A stretch of DNA of 64,000 bases, taken from positions 8,748,892 through 8,812,891 of the forward strand of contig NC_033621.1 in assembly GCF_001540865.1 (NCBI RefSeq), read 5' to 3'. The notes under the pieces were generated by a model, which searched no databases, had not been told where the DNA came from, and saw only the letters and a program-made list of their open reading frames with translations. This document shows positions 9,501 to 19,889 of the stretch, in pieces. Within the stretch, counting starts at the first letter, position 1; every line of letters begins with the position of its first letter. The stretch comes from Ananas comosus. Its lineage: Eukaryota > Streptophyta > Magnoliopsida > Poales > Bromeliaceae. The position numbers and the translations under genes were made by a program.

Positions 9501-9718
9501 CAAGATACGATTCATCTCATCCCATCTATAAAGGTCTCTTAATCGAAGGTGCCCCAATCCACGGGGGTAATTAACAGTAGATGCTTGCATCTATTGAAAG
9601 CCATGGACCCGCGATACCTAATACCCACATACATATAAATACTCATCTGAATCATTAATACTACCCCACGGCCTAAATCCATCGACCGTGCGAGGTGCGT
9701 CATTCGTGGTAGCAGACA
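9501..9718 (-). other. Inverted unique end block
   Basis: Reverse complement of 2084-2309, ending at GTAGCAGACA. Beyond it the two copies share nothing, which sets the outer boundary. Confidence 0.6.
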
Positions 9719-10141
9719 ACACAGTGTTGTGAGTGATACTATCAAGTATACTACATGTCCAAATGCCCAATACTATGCTATAAGCATGTCCAAGTAATCC
9801 AACTACCAAAGCCTATCTAGTAGTGATTGTAATTGACCGGTTCAATGTCATATTATGGTTTTAATTTCAATGCTCAATCTTAATCAGGACCTACACGAGT
9901 GTAGTCCGGCTTGTGCCGCCTAATGGCCCCGAGTAGTCCAGCATTCACTAGGAATGTGACTGTCCCTCGGTAACCCAGTAGGCTCTTAAACCCGTACCGG
10001 CGAGCATATGTCACGTAGGCCAACTCCGGAGTGCCGGTTTGTAGGGAGCAACCCTCACAAGCATGTGCAAATGAGCACAAATGGCAAGCAAGCATGGTAA
10101 TCATCTCAAGAACCCGAACATCATGTCTCTAATATAGTAAT
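9719..10141 (-). mobile_element. Reverse-oriented LTR fragment, 3'-side part
   Basis: On the minus strand, GCACATGCTTGTGAGGGT...CTCCCTACAAACCGGCACTCCGGAG matches the internal part of the solo LTR at 38825-40434 (about 39465-39515). The fragment is cut at 10137-10141 by the chromovirus, whose TSD is GTAAT, and resumes at 28630. Its terminal part is lost at the junction with the minisatellite mosaic. Confidence 0.65.
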
Positions 10142-11430
10142 TGTAAGGAAGTGAATTCTTGAAATCCGAGGATTGTACTTCATCCAGGATCGACTAATTG
10201 TCGAGAGAATACCCTTTGTGGGAGTTAAAAATATCTAAAACACAAAAAGTGCTTTAGAAACGCTAAATAGCATTGCATGAATGTCGGGAACAAATGATTC
10301 CGCAAGAGATGTTGACCCTAGTTGTAAGGCATCCTCACATGGAGAGGATTTGATTGGGTTGTGGACCCTAGTGATAGTGCTCCCTCACTTGGAGAGGATT
10401 CGATTGGGTATTAACCCTAGATGCAGGGCATCCTCACTTGGAGAGGATAGATCTAGCTCACAGTCTGCGTTTGGGATGGTATAGCCATCCAATCCCCACA
10501 TGGAGGGGATTGTCGTCGAGTACTCCGGAGTGTCGCGCGACTAGGACCACTTGGAGGTCCGGACCACATGGAGGTCCGCAGACGGTCCCGGGCTTGGGTG
10601 CACTTGGAGCTCCCTCCCCACTTTGAGATTGAAAGGTGAGTTATAGGCGAGCCCCAGGGCTTCGCCACAGATTGGGTAAATGGAAAGGTAAAGGTTTAAT
10701 AATGTCATTGAACATTGCTATTCGAACATGGATCGAATTTGTTAGCATGGTAGCAAACCTTTATTAAATGATGCATGCATTCATATTCTTGATTATGGGC
10801 ATAGTAGCATAGTTTTCCTACTACCGCATTTACAGTTTTTAGATACATATCTATCTATCTATCTGTTGTTACTTGTGCCCACTTGGACCTAGTGGGGAGA
10901 TCGGCAGAGTCGGCGGCCGAGCCCACTGGGAACTATAGAAGATAGTTCTCACCCCACTCCATTTCCAGTGGTAGGTACAGGGCTGCCGAGAGAGGACCGC
11001 GGCAAGGGCATCGCGCCCGATCAATGAGACCGTGGTAGTATAGTAGCTTTCCTTTTTGCATTAGTACACCTATGTATTGAGAGAGATTCATTGTAGGTGA
11101 GGACTTGGAGAGCTATGTATTTTAGAGATGAAAAATGTATTCATTTAAAGAAAATGATGTAAATGAAAATGATGGAACTATTGTAATAGTTAGTAAAGTA
11201 CTCTCTTTATTTCACATGTATACCTTGTGGATTGCTTGCTCTTTGTATTGTTGGCACTGTTTGTGCCCTTGCGGATGTGTATGTTTAGAATTTAAATTCC
11301 TGGGTAAATTCTTGTACACATTCCCGTTGTTGAGCCTTGGGCGGACAGGGGAGGTGCTGTCCGTTCGGCGGTCCGCTCACCGTGCCCGAATCGTGCCAAA
11401 TTGGTAGTGGTTTCGGGGCAGGACCTGACA
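10142..11430 (+). repeat. 5' LTR with large internal deletion
   Basis: It starts TGTAAGGAAGTGAATTC and ends CAGGACCTGACA. It is 1289 bp against 2746 bp for the 3' LTR. The shared segments are near-identical, but sequence equivalent to about 25990-27292 is missing here, with the junction at about 10255-10262 (GTGCTTTAGAAACGCTAAAT). The missing part includes the ACCGGT array and the CT-rich leader, so the U3 promoter is probably gone. Repeats of CATCCTCACTTGGAGAGGAT at about 10328-10450 are a ~60-bp minisatellite. Confidence 0.92.
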
Positions 11431-11434
11431 GCTG

Positions 11435-11446
11435 TGGTATCAGAGC
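11435..11446 (+). other. Primer-binding site for initiator-Met tRNA
   Basis: TGGTATCAGAGC lies four bases after the 5' LTR end. It is complementary to the 3' end of plant initiator methionine tRNA, the usual plant LTR-element primer. Confidence 0.95.
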
Positions 11447-11796
11447 AATAAAAGCAAGTAAAGAGAGAGTCTAGGATGACCTAGGAGACCCTAGGTTGGT
11501 AAGCCCTGAGGTTATATGTGTTTGAGCGGAACGTGAACCTATAGCGATGGCGAAAGTTGATTCGATTGGGTCGAAATGGGTAATATGTCTCTAGTTGTGA
11601 TTAGAGACGGATTTAAGTGGTATGAGTTCTTGTCTTGAGGTGGTTGTGTCGGCGGCCGACGACATAATACCAAGAGTCTAGAACGAGTGCACTTGTGTGC
11701 TTCCGCCCGATTTTTGTGGTTGAGTCGTAATGTGTCGTAATTGCGACGAGGTAATTGGTTAAGATGACTGACCAAGTATTTGCGTTTCAGGGACTA
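11447..11796 (+). other. Untranslated leader of the chromovirus
   Basis: About 350 bp between the PBS and gag, with no gene. TTGCGTTTCAG at about 11780-11790 looks like a splice acceptor just before the gag ATG, but no matching donor is clear. Confidence 0.6.
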
Positions 11797-12948
11797 ATGT
11801 CTCCAAGATGCTACACGCGTAGATCTGCCCCAGCACCGATTCCTGAGGTGCCCGAGCAGGAGGAACTGAGCGTGATCGATCGGTTGCAAGCGCAGGTGAC
11901 CGCGGTGACCAACGTGGTGCAGCGCCAGGAGACCCGATTTGAGCGTCTCCAAGATCTATTGGAGCTGCAGATTGCGGCAGCGGCTGCGACAGTGAATGAG
12001 GGCGGTGGTCTGCCCGTACCCTCGACTCATGCACCCGGAGCGGCAGAGGGTGAGGGCATAGCGGCGGTTCCGGTGATGGCACGTCCACCGCGAGCGATCG
12101 TACCACAGGCGGCATCGGGATCGGCTACACCCGATGTATCGGCCGAAGACGTGGAGGGAGAGAGCGCTTTGGCAGCTCTTATCAAGTTCAACAAGTTCCA
12201 TCCGCCAACCTTCGAGGGCGAGAAGGTGGAACCGGAGATGGTCGAGTCTTGGATCGACTCGATGGAAACCCTCTTCGATGACCTGCGTACCTTGGAGAGG
12301 GACAGGGTGTATCTCGCAACCCATTGCTTGGGAAAGGCGGCGAAAGTTTGGTGGAAGCGAGTCAAACGGGATCGGCTTCCCGGCCTTCCGCCAATGTTGT
12401 GGAAGGAGTTCAAGCGGGAGATTTTCGCCAACTATTTCCCCGATACATTGAAGCGGAAGCTCAAGAAGAAGTTCCGCAAGCTGGAGCAAGGGGACCGCTC
12501 AGTAGCGGAGTATGAACAAGAATTCTCCCATATCATAGACTGTGTCCCGGATGTTGTAAAGGATGACCGGGACCGGGCCGAGTGGTTCTTGCGAGGACTT
12601 CGGCCGGGAATCTACAAGGCCATGCAAATACTCAAGCTCACGACCTTCGCGGAGGTCTTTGATCGAGCCCTATGGGCGGAGCACGGAGATGCCCATGTTC
12701 GGGAGAAGCGTGAGGCTTTGGCCGAGTCAAAGGACAAGGGCAAGAAACGCCAAGGCGGCGGTAGTTCGGGGGGACAAACATGTTACAAGAAACCCCCGAA
12801 ATATCCGCGCACTCAACAGAAGGGCTGTGGAGCGCGGCGATGCATTGTGTACGGCGGAGACCACCCGGTCTCGTGCTGTGAGCAAGGCCGAGGCAAGTGC
12901 TACAAGTGTGGGCAGCCGGGGCACTTCATTCGAGATTGCCTTGGATGA
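11797..12948 (+). CDS. gag: Retrotransposon gag (capsid-nucleocapsid)
   Basis: The ATG at 11797 gives 383 residues beginning MSPRCYTRRSAP, similar to the usual gag start of these elements; 11764 is an in-frame alternative. Residues ~20-60 look like a coiled coil. Residues ~149-300 are the retrotransposon gag domain (ESWIDSMETLFDDL, KVWWKRVKR, YFPDTLKRKLKKKFRKLEQG, DRDRAEWFLRGLRP). A basic linker precedes the nucleocapsid. The zinc knuckle CYKCGQPGHFIRDC is at 12898-12939. A degenerate upstream knuckle (CIVYGGDHPVSC) has lost its second Cys. The frame ends at TGA 12946-12948, in the same frame as pol, so the stop may be a mutation in a single gag-pol frame or a genuine end. Confidence 0.92.
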   Translation: MSPRCYTRRSAPAPIPEVPEQEELSVIDRLQAQVTAVTNVVQRQETRFERLQDLLELQIAAAAATVNEGGGLPVPSTHAPGAAEGEGIAAVPVMARPPRAIVPQAASGSATPDVSAEDVEGESALAALIKFNKFHPPTFEGEKVEPEMVESWIDSMETLFDDLRTLERDRVYLATHCLGKAAKVWWKRVKRDRLPGLPPMLWKEFKREIFANYFPDTLKRKLKKKFRKLEQGDRSVAEYEQEFSHIIDCVPDVVKDDRDRAEWFLRGLRPGIYKAMQILKLTTFAEVFDRALWAEHGDAHVREKREALAESKDKGKKRQGGGSSGGQTCYKKPPKYPRTQQKGCGARRCIVYGGDHPVSCCEQGRGKCYKCGQPGHFIRDCLG

Positions 12949-14244
12949 GGAGCCTCACCTGCCCCCTCGATTGCATCGGCGCCGGCGATTCCGGCTCACT
13001 ATGGAGGAGCTCCACCGACGGCCGCGTCGACTGGACGCGCGATGATGCCGCGTCAACCCGAAGTGACGAGATCGGCCCCGAGCGGACGGGTGTTCGCCGC
13101 TCACTTCCAAGCTGAGGAACCTGCGGAGGCGGAGGAGCATCGCCTTGTAGCAGGTATGGTTTTAATTAACGGAGTTCGCTCCAGGGCTTTATTTGATACA
13201 GGAGCGACACATTCATTCATAAGTAGATCATTCGCATGCATGCATGGCATACATATAGAAGCGAGTGACGAGTGGCGAGTGGAGGGCCCTGGGTCAACGT
13301 TTAACACTTACTCGAAGTGTGTGTCGTGTCCCGTACAAATAGGCGACTGGATTATGCCTATCCGGGCACTGGAACTCACAAAGCTTGAGGCTTACGATGT
13401 CATTCTGGGCATGGACTGGCTCTCGAAGTATCACGCAATAATCGACTGCAAGAGCAGAGTGATCACATTCCGTGAGCCAGGACAAGAGGAGTTCACGTAT
13501 CGGGCTTGTCAAAGCTCGTGCTTCGTCGCGACAGTGTCGGCGACGAGAGCGAGGAAGATGGTCAACAGCGGTTGCACGGCATTCTTAGCGACTGTTGTAG
13601 AAGTCGAGCGAGTATCTCTAATGTTAGAGGAGTTATCTGTGGTGCGGGAGTTCCAGGATGTGTTTCCTGCGGAGTTGCCGGGGATGCCACCGGATCGGGA
13701 GATTGAGTTCGTCATAGACTTGGTTTCTGGTACCGCACCGATCTCGAAGGCTCCGTACCGAATGGCGCCGGCGGAATTGAAAGAGTTGAGGAGTCAACTG
13801 CAAGACCTCCTCGACAAGCAATTTATCCAGCCAAGTGTATCACCGTGGGGAGCCCCGGCGTTGTTTGTGAGGAAGAAGGATGGATCGTTCCGACTCTGCG
13901 TGGACTATCGAGAATTGAGCAGAGTCACAATCAAGAACAAGTACCCACTACCCCGAATCGATGACTTGTTCGATCAGTTGCAGGGGTCGTGTGTGTACTC
14001 AAAGATAGACTTACAATCCGGCTATCACCAGCTAAAAATCAAGCCGGAGGATGTGCAGAAGACCGCGTTCCGCACGCGGTATGGACATTACGAATTCACT
14101 GTCATGCCATTTGGACTTACGAATGCTCCAGCGGCATTTATAGATTTGATGAACCGTGTCTTCAAGAAGTATTTGGATCAATTTGTCGTGGTCTTCATAG
14201 ACGACCTATTGGTCTATTCTCGTAGTGACGAGGAACATGCCTAG
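12949..14244 (+). pseudogene. pol: pol part 1: aspartic protease and reverse transcriptase
   Basis: This continues in the gag frame. The protease active site [10 protein letters not shown] has its Asp codon at 13195-13197. The reverse transcriptase follows, with [66 protein letters not shown] and the catalytic FIDD, whose aspartates are at 14200-14205. A TAG at 14242-14244 cuts the protein after the RT fingers and palm, within the usual EEH..HL region. Confidence 0.93.
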
Positions 14245-14889
14245 CATTTGAGGATAGTGTTTCAAGTCCTTCGGGAGGAGAAGCTATATGCTAAACTGAA
14301 GAAGTGTAACTTCTGGCTTCGCGAGGTCGCCTTCTTAGGGCATGTGATTTCCGCGGGTGGAGTTTCTGTAGACCCGAGGAAAGTTGAGGCAATCAAGGAT
14401 TGGCCACGCCCGACGAATGTCACGGAGGTTCGAAGCTTCGTGGGCTTGGCGGGCTACTATAGGCGGTTTGTGGAAGGCTTTTCCAAGACAGTGATTCTGC
14501 TTACCTGCCTAACTCAAAAAGGCACCAAGTTTGTTTGGAGCGAAGAGTGCGACCGGAGTTTCAAAGAGTTGAAGCAGAGATTGACTTCGACCCAGGTGCT
14601 CGCTCTACCGGTGCAGGGCGAAGACTTCGTGGTCTACAGCGATGCCTCCTATCTTGGGCTGGGGTGTGTATTGATGCAAAACGGGAAGGTGATCACCTAC
14701 GCATCCCGTCAGCTGAAGAGCTATGAAAAGAATTACCCCATCCATGATTTGGAGCTAGCGGCGGTGATTTTCGCCTTGAAGCGGTGGAGGCACTACTTAT
14801 ATGGTGCCCATTGTGAGATCTATACCGACCACAAGAGCTTGAAGTACATGTTCACACAGAAGGAGCTCAATATGCGTCAGCGGCGGTAG
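14245..14889 (+). pseudogene. pol: pol part 2: RT thumb and RNase H
   Basis: Same frame as part 1. It contains [12 protein letters not shown] and VAFLGHVIS, then RNase H with the expected acidic residues: YSDAS (Asp codon 14641), DLELAAV (Glu codon 14752) and YTDHKSL (Asp codon 14827). It ends at TAG 14887-14889 after NMRQRR, where relatives normally continue with an aromatic residue, so the stop is a nonsense change. Confidence 0.93.
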
Positions 14890-15336
14890 TTGGAGCTATT
14901 AAAGGATTATGATGTTGATATCCTCTACCACCCCGGGAAGGCAAATGTGGTAGCGGACGCACTTAGTAGGAAGTCGGCGAAGAACCTCGCTTTTGATGTT
15001 ACCCAGCAAACACCCCTATGGCTGGATATGGAGCGATTGGATCTTGAAGTGGTCGCTCCCGAGGTCCCGACTCAGTTGATGGCACTCATTATCCAACCGA
15101 CCTTGTTGGAGAGGATCAAAGATCTGCAACCCGCAGACCCAGAACTCCAAAAGGTGCGGCGAAACATGGAGAAAGGGCATGGCGGCGATTTCAAGGTAGA
15201 CGCCGATAGTACGCTTCGGTTTCGAAACCGATGGTGTGTGCCGAAAGATGGAGAGCTTCGTGAATTGATTCTACAAGAAGCATACCGATCTCCATATGCT
15301 GATCACCCGGGCGGCACCAAGATGTACAAGGACTAA
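14890..15336 (+). pseudogene. pol: pol part 3: RNase H end and start of integrase zinc domain
   Basis: It begins LELLKDYDVDILYHPGKAN and includes ADALSRKS, the usual RNase H end. It then enters the integrase linker and the two His of the HHCC zinc domain (YADHPGGTKMYKD). A single missing base at about 15334 shifts the frame and creates TAA at 15334-15336. The next segment resumes at 15339. Confidence 0.9.
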
Positions 15337-15936
15337 AAATGCACTATTGGTGGCCGGGAATGAAAAGTGATATTGGACGCTTTGTGGCGAAGTGCTTAAC
15401 ATGCCAACAAGTAAAGGCCGAGCGTCGATTTCCAGCGGGTAAGCTTCAAAGCCTACCAATCCCCGTTTGGAAGTGGGAGGATATATCGATGGACTTTGTG
15501 GTCGGCTTGCCTCGCTCAACGGGCGGCCACAATGCAATTTGGGTAATTGTGGACCGATTGACGAAGTCGGCTCACTTCTTGCCGATCCACACCACGTGGT
15601 CGGGTGACAAGTTAGCGCAGGTATACCTTGACGAGGTAGTGAGACTGCATGATGTACCGAAATCGATCGTGTCGGATAGTGACCCCCGGTTCACTTCACA
15701 TTTCTGGAAGAGCCTGCAGGAAGTCCTTGGCACATGGCTCGACTTTAGCACTGCATTTCATCCTCAGACCGATGGGCAAACAGAGAGAACTATTCAAACT
15801 CTGGAGGACATGTTGCGAGCGTGTGTCATTGACTATAAGGGAAGTTTGTGTGATCACCTACCTATGGCCGAGTTCGCCTACAACAACAGTTAAAATGCTA
15901 GTGTGGAGATGGCACCGTTCGAGGCTCTCTATGGGC
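15337..15936 (+). pseudogene. pol: pol part 4: integrase zinc Cys pair and catalytic core
   Basis: The frame from 15339 contains MHYWWPGMK, the CLTCQQVK cysteine pair and the integrase core. Catalytic residues fit D,D(35)E: Asp in SMDFVV (15492), Asp in VSDSDPRF (15675) and Glu in GQTERT (15783). TAA at 15891-15893 interrupts AYNNS, but the frame continues to the insertion point, ending at the LYGRT codons. It is then cut by the nested element, with GGACG at 15937-15941 as its TSD. Confidence 0.93.
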
Positions 15937-15941
15937 GGACG

Positions 15942-16566
15942 TGTAACGCACTGGACCTTGCAAATTGTGGGGTTCGAGTGATTGAGTGTGTTCTGAACTT
16001 TTCCAGACTTTCTGGTAGGTCGTTGACTGTGTTCCGACCTATGGTTCGAGTCCCGAGAATTGTGGTTTAAAATCTTGCATCAAAATCCAAAAATTTAGAT
16101 TTTTGGTCAGCTCTCGGATAGCCTTCAGCAGGCCGTGTACCGGTATGGGTTCGCTTGCTGTACCGGTACAGGGTTGATGGCTGTACCGGTACGGGTCCGC
16201 GTACCGGTACACAGACGGCTTTTCGGCCAAACCCGAGGCTCGGGTTTGCGTTTCGTGGGTTGTGTACCGGTACACAAACCCGTGTACCGGTACACAAACC
16301 CGTGTACCGGTACACAATGCAGATTGGGGCTGTTTCGTGGATGGGTGTTTTTGCAATTGTTGCAGCACCTTTATAAGTGACCCCAGCCCCCTTGGCTGCT
16401 CTCCTTGAGCTCTAAACAGGGAGAATCAAGGTGAGTCTTCTCCTCTTGGTTTGATCTCCATTTTTTGGTGGTTTTTATGGGTTTTGATCTCTCTCCTTCT
16501 CTCCTTTTTGCTTTTTGTGGGTTTGCCACCATTGGAGAAGCTTGAGATCTTGGTGGGAGCTTATTT
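15942..16566 (+). repeat. Forward LTR, 5' part
   Basis: Matches 38825-39444 closely, including the GTACCGGTAC array (about 16137-16312), the TATA region CACCTTTATAAG (16366-16377) and the GAGCTCTAAACAGGGAGAA leader. Similarity stops after CTTATTTGGAGATCA. No match is seen at 16567-16596. Confidence 0.88.
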
Positions 16567-16596
16567 GGAGATCAACCTTCAACCCTAAAAAATAGA

Positions 16597-18253
16597 TCAT
16601 CATTCTTCCACATGTATAATGATATACTCAAAGTCAAATCTGAGAGACCACCCCACAGGCTGTCTAGGCCCCTGAGAACCTCACCCTAGGTCCTTCTGCC
16701 GTGCAGCCTAATGGCCCGTGGTAGTCAATCCATCCCCACCCAAGCAGAGCCTGTCCCCACGGCAATCCACTTCGGCACCCAAATCCCGCAAGGCGAATAT
16801 AATCGCTGATGGTAATCTCCGGATGCCGGCTGTAGGAACGACCTCAAACAAGCATTTTCTAATCGAGCAAATGCGCTATAGTATTCAAGCCATCGTGTCA
16901 TCAATACCAAGTCCTCAGTCTAATAACAGAACTATATCGTCACCAATATCCCATGCCTATTCCTATGTATCAGTCTTTAACATGGAATATATACAGATAT
17001 GTTGCGCTTACTCAAATATTCTCTACGTTTGCAGTTTTCATTAGTTTTACTAGTATTCAAAGTGCCCCTTTAACACTGCTTCTCTATGTCAAAGCACTGG
17101 CACTATATTCCCAAAGTACACTATTCCATAGTCATAACAGCCTCATAAAGATTATTTTCACTTGCATAAATAAACACTTTCCCATATCATGCATTCTATT
17201 CATATACCTTACTATATAGTGAAATTTCATAGCATACACAAGGCATGCAATTTAAGTGCTTTAAAAATCCATATAAATTCCATTTAGCATAAAATATGAA
17301 TTTAAAAAAATATTACAAAACAAGAGCAAAGGACATGGGCTTTTCGCCCCATTTCCCACAAATCAAACCCACCCGATCGACACACCGAACTCCTCGTTTG
17401 CCCACAACGAGGTGTCTTTCTAGTCTCCTATACCTAGGATGTAGGAACAAGTTCAATTAAAGCTTACGAACAAACTAAGCTCAAACATTAACTTCTCTAC
17501 TTATGTTGAGAAAACTCACCGAACTTAATAGAAACCCCCACAACCAAAAGGAGTAGATTTCTTGCAAATCAACCTAAATCAAATTCTTAACCAATCAATT
17601 TGGTTCTAGACTAAATCAAAAATTCCAATTCTATAGCCCTAGAACCAAATCTAAGGTTTCATCAAAATAAAACCTCCAAAACTAATCCAAATGGAGATTA
17701 GGTTTACTAACCTCAAAAACCCAAAAATAGAAAAAAAAGGCGCGCTTTCCCAAAAACAATCTCCAAGTCCTCTGTTGAAGGTTAACTCATCCTTGATTTC
17801 TCCCTGTTAAGGCTGCAATTAGAGCACAAGGGGCTTGGGTCACTTATAAACATGTTCAACAATTGCAAAAACACCCCCCCGAAACACGCCCCAATCGCAC
17901 TGCTGTACTCGTATCACCGGTTTGTAATACCGTACAACAACCCAGAAACGCAAACCCGAGCCTCGTTTTGGCCGAAAAGCGCGTCGACCGTATTACAGCG
18001 GGCCCGTACCGTACAGGCCATCAAACCGTACGTACAGCAAGCAAAAACCCGTTACCGTACCGCCCTGCTGAAGCTTCTGAGAGCTGACCAAAAAAATCCA
18101 AAATTTTTGAATTTTGTGCAAGTTTATAACACAAATCTCCGGGACCGAATCATTGTCGGAACACATCAACGACGCTACCTGAAAGTCTGGAAACAGTTCA
18201 GAAACACCAATTGCATCGAACGCACAATTTGCAAAAAGTCCTAGTGCGTTATA
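16597..18253 (-). repeat. Reverse-oriented 3' LTR of the inner element, truncated
   Basis: Read on the minus strand from 18253, it begins with a damaged start (TATAACGCACTAGGAC), passes TTATAAG at about 17840-17846 and reaches sequence equivalent to 39690-39735. The remaining 3' part is missing. There are many one-base differences in length from relatives. Confidence 0.7.
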
Positions 18254-18275
18254 TACCCCTCCTAAAAAAGAGTTT
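18254..18275 (-). other. Polypurine tract of the inner reverse element
   Basis: On the minus strand CTTTTTTAGGAGGGGTA lies directly before the LTR start at 18253. It follows the GCGGACGAAACTC motif common upstream of gypsy polypurine tracts. Confidence 0.7.
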
Positions 18276-18299
18276 CGTCCGCAAACCCGAAAGCAAAAA

Positions 18300-19666
18300 T
18301 CATACCTAAAGGCTCCTATCTACAAAGAGGTATAGCGCGCCTCATCGCACTCTCTACTCCTACGGGCATCGCGCTCTCGCTGATTCGCCCAAAGAGACCT
18401 CCAATATCGGAAATCCGATTCCGCCACTTTTCAACCCTCGCGATGCTCAAGAATCTCACATAGGTTGCTCGCTCGAAGTCAGGATCTCACGCTCAGCTCC
18501 ACTGTATAGCTTCCAAATTGATCTGGTCCATCAGAATGTACCTCCGAAGGACCGATAATAAGACGTTGTCACCCGATAGGTTCGGCGGTAGAGCAAGTCG
18601 ATACTCACCTGGCACTACACGCTCCAAGATCTCATACGTCCAATAAACCTGGGCTTCAACTTCCCCAAATCGCCCGAATCTCTTATTCCTCTAGTTGGCG
18701 AGACATTCAAAAGAAGACATGTTTCCCACTTGGAACTCAAGTCTCCGCCCCGTCGATGCAGGAGTCTCCTCTGTCTAACTCTGCCCCAAAAGTTCGCTCC
18801 TGAAGTTCAATTCGAACCTTGTCCTCACTTCCTAGAGCACATTCCATGGCCAAAGCCAATCTTCCCGACTTTCATCCAGATGAAGTGGGCGATCTATAAC
18901 ACTCCGTCCAATAAAGCTTCAAGTGCCCATCTTGAATGCTTTCTTGATTAACTGTTGTATATTACAAACTCCGCCATAGGTAGTTATGCTCTGCGACCTA
19001 TGCCTCCCGGAACTGCTTATCACACATGCCCGGAGCAATATCCTCTTTAAATGTCTGAATATTGCGCTCTGACTGCCCACACTTTGGCGGTGAAGCAGTA
19101 ACTGAAGTCCCAGATCGATTGCCTAGGCGTCTTAGACTTCTCCAAAAGTGATAACACAAACTCGGGTGTCCTCGATATATGAACTATCGACGTTAGTACC
19201 TTTCCATGAATCGCATTCAATCTCATCGAGTACACTTGTGCGATGCTTCTCCCCGGTCCAAAGTTGTATAATAGTAAATGCGCCGACTTGTCAACCCATC
19301 CACGATCACCCCAAATAGCTTCATGCCCTGCCTGTGAGCGTGCAATAAACTTCACAAAGTCATGTATCTTCTCCCATTTCCACACGGAATAGCAAACTCT
19401 TATTTTCCCGGCGGGAACTCGGTGCTCAGCCTTTACTGCGACATTAACAACGAGCTACAACCTCGCCAACGTCCTTTTTCATCCCGGGCCACCAAATAAA
19501 TCAACTTAGAGCCTTTTACATCTTGGCCATTCCCGATGTAAGCACTACGCCTCGGGTGCGTCTTCTGAAGAAATTTCTTCTTAATTTCTGGATCCGCAGG
19601 TATACAAATTTGCCCACGGAAACGCATGCAATCCCTGGAGTCGTCCAAAAGGAAGACGCCGGGCAA
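18300..19666 (-). pseudogene. Inner element: integrase remnants
   Basis: Minus-strand pieces in shifting frames resemble gypsy integrase. At 19433-19666, DDSRDCMRFRGQICIPADPEI precedes a broken zinc domain. At 19047-19385 it reads MWKWEKIHDFVKFIARSQAGHEAIWGD, RSIAQVYSMRLNAIHG and IWDFSYCFTAKVWAVRAQ, a damaged core. Further down, pieces such as YRLALPPNL mark the C-terminal domain. Frameshifts are frequent. Confidence 0.75.
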
Positions 19667-19889
19667 CTATCAAACCTTTTCTACCCTCGAATCTTGCAAC
19701 TCCACATCAAGCTTTGTCTTCTCTTTGACCCCTCCAACAATGTAGGTTGCTACTACTAATTCCATCAACGCTCATAACGCGTGTCAATGAGTCACTAATC
19801 TCCAACTCCAACCGCTTCATCTGCTCGATCAATCTCGGTTGATTCATCAACACATCGCTAAGGTTTTTTTATCGATTTCCTACTTAGCG

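Larger units (their letters stand above)
580..9718 (-). other. Self-nested inverted minisatellite mosaic (overall structure)
   Basis: Blocks 580-2033 and 5235-6540 are reverse complements of each other. So are 2084-4530 and 6895-9718. The order is therefore A, B, rc(A), rc(B), not a simple palindrome. A parsimonious reading is one copy, 580-2083 plus 6850-9718, interrupted by an opposite-orientation copy at 2084-6849. Both arms contain the same ordered set of minisatellites: ATTCGAATTTTGAAT-type, GCCGAGCCGCGGAAAGG-type, GGGGTCCGAAGAAATCCCC-type, TTTGGG-type, GGTTCATGA-type, and hairpin-type. I do not recognise the family. It could be a very large LTR or a foldback-type element. The inverted-repeat relationship is seen directly; the nesting model is inference. 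Confidence 0.7.

Noticed and set aside
11759..13140. Several minus-strand frames over gag
   Set aside because: Shadows of the GC-rich gag/pol coding strand.
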